Assembly: GCA_964371995.1 (NCBI GenBank)
Contig: CAYJPG010000029.1
Span: forward strand, 1 to 28,306
Source: SHZI01 sp964371995
Lineage (GTDB): Bacteria; Pseudomonadota; Gammaproteobacteria; Steroidobacterales; GCA-2729495
Direction of reading: 5' to 3'
DNA length: 28,306 bases
Below the pieces are notes generated by a model that ran no database searches, had not been told where the DNA came from, and saw only the letters and a list, made by a program, of their open reading frames with translations. Of the stretch, positions 25,428-28,306 are shown piece by piece (within the stretch, counting starts at the first letter, position 1; the number at the start of each line of letters is the position of its first letter). Both the position numbers and the translations under genes were made by a program.

Positions 25428-25456
25428 TTGCTCTGTACGGGTGATTACCGTACATT
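25428..25456 (+). promoter_or_regulatory. Promoter and operator of the first RHH-GNAT module
   Basis: TTGCTC (25428-25433) and TACATT (25451-25456) are 17 bases apart. The perfect inverted repeat TGTACGG (25434-25440), GTGATTA, CCGTACA (25448-25454) fills the spacer and enters the -10. Autorepression by the toxin-antitoxin complex is the natural reading. Confidence 0.6.
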
Positions 25457-25476
25457 GAGTGTCAGAGAGGATCCCT

Positions 25477-25761
25477 ATGCCCACCACCAATACCCGCCGC
25501 GAACGTTTTGATGCGCGCTTGTCGACCGCAGACAAGCGCTTGCTGGATCGCGCCGCTGAGCTTTCCGGCCGCAGCCTGACGGAGTTCGTGGTGAGCAGTG
25601 CCCGGGACGCTGCCCAGCGAACGATCGAGCGCTACCAGGGGATGGTGTTGGCAGATCCGCGGGACCAGGCGGCCTTTGTCGACGCCCTCCTCGATCCGCC
25701 CGCCCCCGGACGTCGGTTGCGACAGGCGGCCCAGCGTCACCGGCGAGCCACCGGGCAGTAA
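25477..25761 (+). CDS. DUF1778/TacA-like RHH antitoxin
   Basis: A 94-residue antitoxin. The N-terminus (RRERFDARLSTADKRLLDRA, AELSGRSLTEFVVSSA) is the DUF1778 ribbon-helix-helix. The tail (MVLADPRDQAAFVDALLDPP) matches the usual toxin-binding peptide. The ATG at 25477 has AGAGAGGA upstream; a GTG at 25459 in the same frame is possible. The GNAT toxin starts seven bases after its stop. It is divergent from hsdR. Confidence 0.88.
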   Translation: MPTTNTRRERFDARLSTADKRLLDRAAELSGRSLTEFVVSSARDAAQRTIERYQGMVLADPRDQAAFVDALLDPPAPGRRLRQAAQRHRRATGQ

Positions 25762-25767
25762 CACCCA

Positions 25768-26343
25768 GTGCCATCCCGCGCGCCGACGGCCTTCCGGGTG
25801 GAGCCGCTCGGCCGGCGCCACGACCGGGTCGGGTTTTCGTGCGGGGCCTCTGAACTGGACGACTACCTGCACCGGCAGGCGAGCCAGGATCAGGCTCGCA
25901 AAGTTGCAGCCTGTCACGTCGCGGTGGATCCCGAAGCGCCCACGCGCATCCTCGGTTACTACACTCTCTCGACCTACGGTATCCGGCTTGGGAAACTTCC
26001 CACCGAGACCACTCGCCGCCTGCCGAAGTACCCTCTGGTGCCCGCAGCATTGATCGGGCGACTGGCGGTGAGCAGCGAATCCCAATCTCAGCACCTCGGC
26101 GAGCACCTGCTGATGGATGCACTCCAGCGCATCCTGCGCTTGGCCAATGAGATTGCGATCCACGCCGTCGTCGTCGACGCCAGGAACCAGGCCGCTGCAG
26201 ACTTCTACGCGCGCTATGACTTCCAGCCGTTTCCCAGCGAGCTGCTGCGCCTGTTCATCCCGCTGGCCACTGTGGCTCGCGCGTTTGACGCTGCGGCTAC
26301 CTGGAAGCCGAATGTTCCAGACGTTCCGCGAGCCACACCTTGA
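25768..26343 (+). CDS. TacT-like GNAT toxin with altered acetyl-CoA loop
   Basis: A 191-residue GNAT acetyltransferase of the type that blocks translation by acetylating aminoacyl-tRNA. Family signs: CGASELDDYLHRQASQD, RRLPKYPLVPAALIGRLAV and FYARYDF (Y148). The motif-A loop, normally Q-x-x-G-x-G, reads Q106-S-Q-H-L-G111, so one conserved glycine is histidine and a neighbour is serine. The normal end near RLFIPLATVARAF is followed by about 18 extra residues, the last part of which lies on the reverse strand of the BrnA-like fragment. The start is a GTG without a strong ribosome site. It may be weakened or inactive. Confidence 0.85.
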   Translation: MPSRAPTAFRVEPLGRRHDRVGFSCGASELDDYLHRQASQDQARKVAACHVAVDPEAPTRILGYYTLSTYGIRLGKLPTETTRRLPKYPLVPAALIGRLAVSSESQSQHLGEHLLMDALQRILRLANEIAIHAVVVDARNQAAADFYARYDFQPFPSELLRLFIPLATVARAFDAAATWKPNVPDVPRATP

Positions 26344-26420
26344 TGATTGATTGTCGGGTAACACCCAGGCGACCAGCCTCCTGATCCAGTCGCTCGACCA
26401 TCCACGTCGGAAAATCGACA
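26294..26420 (-). pseudogene. Deleted copy of the BrnA/CopG-like antitoxin
   Basis: It matches 9794-9920 base for base apart from about five changes, and encodes the last 40 or so residues (DFPTWMVERLDQEAG... to LEHSASR and a stop). The region for the first third, including the start codon, is missing: the match resumes at 26425 with sequence from 10033 onward. It is therefore a remnant. Its 3' end overlaps the end of the GNAT toxin on the other strand. Confidence 0.88.
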
Positions 26421-26436
26421 CAGGGCTACCTCATCA

Positions 26437-26472
26437 GCGCGAGACCGTCGTACCGAGATGATGCGAATGGCA
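26437..26472. repeat. Dispersed 36-base repeat, copy 3
   Basis: Third copy of the element at 9192 and 10045. It is part of the longer duplicated block that carries the BrnA remnant. Confidence 0.75.
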
Positions 26473-26512
26473 TTGCTCTTTCGAGGATCAAACTCAAGTT
26501 GTCATACGGCGC

Positions 26513-26777
26513 CTAGCGATAGACTTCACGTCGGTGCCCGATCTTGTAGATCGTGACATGACTGGCGTCATCATCAATCTCATAGACCACCCGATAGTTC
26601 CCTTGCCGGACACGGTAGCGGTCATCGTAACCCGCGAGCTTCTCGGACCCATGCGGCCGGGGGTTCGCTGCCAACGCAGCTATCCTGGCGACTATGCGCG
26701 AGCGGTCTGACTTTGAACCGACAAGCCTCGAGCACTTTGCCCACAGAGGGCTTGATCGAGCGCTTATATAACGCCAC
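26513..26777 (-). pseudogene. RelE/ParE-family toxin with a frameshift
   Basis: The 265-base span from a GTG at 26777 to a TAG at 26513 is one base too long for an open frame. The first frame gives MALYKRSIKPSVGKVLEA, a RelE-like N-terminus. After a shift near 26720-26725 the second frame gives SDRSRIVARIAALAANPRPH, GSEKLAGYDDRYRVRQGNYR, VVYEIDDDASHVTIYKIGHR and REVYR. This is a complete RelE-type C-terminus with the catalytic-type Arg/Tyr pattern. The start overlaps the antitoxin stop. It is either a true inactivating mutation or a draft-assembly error. About 87 residues if repaired. Confidence 0.82.
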
Positions 26778-26994
26778 GACGCTTCATGCCCTGCACGAAG
26801 CTATCAAAGGAAACGCGTTTCTCACGTTTGCGCTTCTCAAATGCAGCGAGGTCCGCAGCATCCTCTGCGAACAAGGCCTTTACCGCAGAATTAACCATGT
26901 CAGAAATAGATTGGTCGTTCGACGCTGCACGCAGACGCGGCGCCTTGTGAACCTCAGGCTCAAAGTAAACGGTGGCGCGCTTGGGGGTGCTCAT
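26764..26994 (-). CDS. RHH antitoxin partner of the RelE-like toxin
   Basis: A 76-residue protein. MSTPKRATVYFEPEVHKAPR, LRAASNDQSISDMVNSAVK is a ribbon-helix-helix; EDAADLAAFEKRKREKRVSF, FVQGMKRRGVI is the tail that binds RelE/ParE-type toxins. The ATG at 26994 has no clear ribosome site. A promoter with TATAGT just upstream would start transcription at or near this ATG, so the mRNA could be leaderless. The antitoxin is intact although its toxin is frameshifted. Confidence 0.85.
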   Translation of the reverse strand: MSTPKRATVYFEPEVHKAPRLRAASNDQSISDMVNSAVKALFAEDAADLAAFEKRKREKRVSFDSFVQGMKRRGVI

Positions 26995-27000
26995 GGATCG

Positions 27001-27030
27001 ACTATAGCGTCATGACGCTTAAACGTTAAA
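27001..27030 (-). promoter_or_regulatory. Promoter and palindromic operator of the RelBE-like pair
   Basis: TATAGT (27006-27001) is the -10 on the minus strand, with TTAACG (27029-27024) as a poor -35 at 17 bases. The 14-base perfect palindrome AGCGTCATGACGCT (27006-27019) lies between them, and a near-palindrome centred on AACGTT follows it. Confidence 0.5.
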
Positions 27031-27049
27031 GCTTGGGTGACCGGCCAGG

Positions 27050-27206
27050 CGGCCTTTCCATGCAAATACAGCAGATAGCCAGCGTGACCGTGACATTGCT
27101 TGAGGGGAAACTCCCGGATCGCACACGGCGTGGAGATGTCATGGGCACCGAAGTCGCAGACATGCCATCCCGCCGATATCAGCAGTTGGTCGATTTCCTG
27201 GCGGGC
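27050..27206 (-). pseudogene. Fragment of hsdR 5' region
   Basis: This copy of hsdR codons 10-62 (see 25115-25271) has no start and no continuation. It ends at the same motif (cgggc) after which each copy diverges into an RHH-GNAT module on the plus strand. Confidence 0.88.
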
Positions 27207-27213
27207 CGTGGTA

Positions 27214-27249
27214 CTCTCCAGATAAATCTACACTTTTGTAGATGGAGAG
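27214..27249. promoter_or_regulatory. Nested inverted repeat over the ribosome site of the second RHH-GNAT module
   Basis: ATCTAC (27226-27231), ACTTTT, GTAGAT (27238-27243) is a perfect dyad. Outer arms CTCTCC (27214-27219) and GGAGAG (27244-27249) extend it. GGAGAG is also the ribosome binding site of the gene at 27255, so the element could be an operator in DNA or hide the ribosome site in RNA. Confidence 0.5.
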
Positions 27250-27254
27250 CTGCC

Positions 27255-27521
27255 ATGTCCGCAACCACACAAGTTTCCGCCTATATCTCCGCAGAAACCA
27301 AGGCCGAGATTGAAGCTTATGTCAAACGCCGCGGCGTGAAGAAGGCCTACTTGATCGAGGAGGCGCTACAGCACCACCTGCAGGCTTTGCGGGAGATTCC
27401 GGAAGATTTGATCATTCCCTCCCGGTTGGTCCTGACTGAAACGGCGATGGCAGAGATTGCCGAACGCATCACCCGGGAAGGCCAGCCGACGGAAGCGCTG
27501 AAAGCACTGTTCCGTGGGTAA
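27255..27521 (+). CDS. RHH antitoxin of the second RHH-GNAT module
   Basis: An 88-residue protein. TTQVSAYISAETKAEIEAYV, KRRGVKKAYLIEEALQHHLQ is a ribbon-helix-helix; the tail (IIPSRLVLTETAMAEIAERI, then PTEALKALFRG) probably covers the toxin. The ATG has GGAGAG six bases upstream; the frame is open further left only across the hsdR scrap. The stop overlaps the GTG start of the toxin. Confidence 0.85.
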   Translation: MSATTQVSAYISAETKAEIEAYVKRRGVKKAYLIEEALQHHLQALREIPEDLIIPSRLVLTETAMAEIAERITREGQPTEALKALFRG

Positions 27522-28077
27522 TACACCGCTCGAAGTTCGCGTCCGGCGGCTGGAACCCCGGGACGACCGAAGCGGATTTCGCAGCGGGAACATCAATCTC
27601 GATCGCTTCTTCCAGCAGCACGCGGGCCAGAATCAGTTTCGACACCATATTGGAACAAGCTATGTCGCCGTCCATGGGGACCAGATTGCAGGTTTTGTCA
27701 CCGTCTCCAGCGGAGAGCTGGTTACAGAAAAGCTGAGCAAGAACCTGCGTCGTCGCCTCCCCGCTTATCCACTGCCCATCCTGCGACTGGCCCGCCTTGC
27801 AGTAGACCAGCGCTACCAGGGACATGGCATCGGCCGACTGTTGTTGCGCGCCATGCTTGAACTTGCTCTGAACATGCGAGACCGCGTTGGTTGCATTGGA
27901 ATAGTCGTGGATGCCAAACCTGATGCGATCACTTTCTATGCGTCGCTGGGATTTTTTCCGATCGAGCTGATCAGTGGCGCTCTCGGCGATCGGCCCGAGC
28001 CGGTCGCCATGTTCCTGCCCATCGGCCAGGTCGCCGCTGCGGTCAAAGAAACCAGAAGCCGGGCGGAAGGCGCGTAG
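27514..28077 (+). CDS. GNAT-family toxin of the second RHH-GNAT module
   Basis: A 187-residue acetyltransferase. The TacT-type core is present: RRRLPAYPLPILRLARLAV, then the acetyl-CoA loop Q102-G-H-G-I-G107 intact, and FYASLGF with Y142. It overlaps the antitoxin by eight bases from a GTG start, so the two are translationally coupled. It probably acetylates aminoacyl-tRNA or another cell target. Unlike the copy at 25768 it keeps every glycine of the loop. Confidence 0.87.
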   Translation: MGNTPLEVRVRRLEPRDDRSGFRSGNINLDRFFQQHAGQNQFRHHIGTSYVAVHGDQIAGFVTVSSGELVTEKLSKNLRRRLPAYPLPILRLARLAVDQRYQGHGIGRLLLRAMLELALNMRDRVGCIGIVVDAKPDAITFYASLGFFPIELISGALGDRPEPVAMFLPIGQVAAAVKETRSRAEGA

Positions 28078-28100
28078 CTGGTCCCGGTCGGGATTGATTC

Positions 28101-28182
28101 GCCGCCGGGTACGGCGGCTCACCCCTGCGGGGCGGCTGCGCCGTCCAAAACTGCTCTGCAGTTTTGTCGAACCGAAGGGTTC
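28101..28182. repeat. Run of stem-loops before tRNA-Ser
   Basis: Four hairpins in a row: GCCGCCG/CGGCGGC (28101-28118, loop GGTA), CCCC/GGGG (28122-28132), CAAAACTGC/GCAGTTTTG (28146-28166, loop TCT) and GAACC/GGTTC (28169-28182). They resemble an intergenic repeat or a structured RNA more than ordinary spacer. No coding frame is evident. Confidence 0.6.
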
Positions 28183-28206
28183 TACATCGCGATCCCTTTC
28201 CATCAG

Positions 28207-28247
28207 GTAAATAAAAAGGGGCCCACTGGGGGCCCCTTTTTATTTAC
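28207..28247. terminator. Perfect 18-bp hairpin, bidirectional terminator
   Basis: GTAAATAAAAAGGGGCCC and its exact complement flank ACTGG. The GC core with flanking A and T runs is a rho-independent terminator usable from both strands. It directly abuts the CCA end of the tRNA gene. Confidence 0.92.
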
Positions 28248-28306
28248 TGGCGGAGAGGGAGGGATTCGAACCCTCGATACACCTTTAGGGCGTATGACGG
28301 TTTAGC
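28248..28306 (-). tRNA. tRNA-Ser(GCU), 3' part
   Basis: On the minus strand the sequence ends CTCTCCGCCA with an encoded CCA. It has a T arm GAGGGTTCGAATCCCTC and a long variable arm as in class II serine tRNAs. The window edge begins GCTAAACCGT, which is the anticodon GCT followed by AA and the 3' anticodon-stem strand. The D arm and acceptor 5' strand lie outside. Confidence 0.88.

Noticed and set aside
25299..25535. Long N-terminal extension of hsdR
   Set aside because: It would overlap the divergent antitoxin start and its promoter, and its sequence is unlike HsdR N-termini.
25462..26421. 319-residue minus-strand frame across the TacAT module
   Set aside because: Only its first 40 residues match a known sequence, because it starts in the BrnA remnant; the rest is antisense to the antitoxin and toxin.
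28248..28306. Search for a second copy of the tRNA-Ser 3' end as an island attachment site
   Set aside because: No copy of the tRNA 3' end was found elsewhere in the window, so an attachment site cannot be claimed from this sequence.
1..28306. CRISPR array or insertion-sequence transposase
   Set aside because: No regularly spaced repeat series and no transposase or integrase frame was seen; the repeats present are few and dispersed.

Overview
The window looks like the chromosome of a GC-rich gammaproteobacterium. The evidence is a GTP-type phosphoenolpyruvate carboxykinase, a YecA/UPF0149-like protein, a large TonB-dependent receptor and a tRNA-Ser(GCU) with an encoded CCA end. I cannot name the genus. 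Ten Ns at 24704-24713, inside hsdR, mark a draft or scaffolded assembly.

Region 1 (1-3.5 kb) is core-like. It has the 5' end of a spermidine-synthase-like gene leaving the left edge, a small ribbon-helix-helix (RHH) regulator, pckG, a UPF0149-like gene and a tiny membrane protein. Region 2 (3.5-9.0 kb) is a catabolic or uptake cluster: an SDR dehydrogenase and a TonB-dependent receptor on the minus strand, divergent from a nitrilase-superfamily amidohydrolase, with a LuxR-type regulator convergent to it. A 24-bp dyad lies in the divergent promoter, centred near -42 of a predicted nitrilase promoter. Region 3 (9.0-12.9 kb) holds dispersed repeat copies, a small membrane protein, an orphan BrnA/CopG-like antitoxin, and a MerR regulator translationally coupled to a VIT-VWA protein. 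The MerR promoter has the long-spacer, dyad-in-spacer form typical of MerR targets.

Region 4 (13-25.3 kb) is a defence island. After an HNH endonuclease and a YHYH/SHOCT protein comes a co-oriented minus-strand run, in transcription order: hsdR, hsdS, a TIR-NTPase (STAND-like), hsdM, a DUF91/NucS-like PD-(D/E)XK nuclease, an unknown protein and a NERD nuclease with a topoisomerase-type zinc finger. The TIR-NTPase separates hsdS from hsdM and is visibly richer in A+T than hsdM. By analogy with anticodon nucleases embedded in hsd loci (PrrC, RloC), it may be a second-line suicide effector that guards the type I restriction system. This is the best candidate for a new composite system here.

Region 5 (25.4-28.3 kb) is a toxin-antitoxin patch between hsdR and tRNA-Ser(GCU). 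It holds two RHH-GNAT (TacAT-like) modules, one with a degraded acetyl-CoA loop, and a RelBE-like pair whose toxin is frameshifted. It also holds a deleted BrnA copy and a 157-bp stray copy of the hsdR 5' region. The patch ends in a cluster of stem-loops, a perfect 18-bp terminator hairpin and the 3' part of the tRNA gene, which suggests repeated insertion and recombination at this end of the island.
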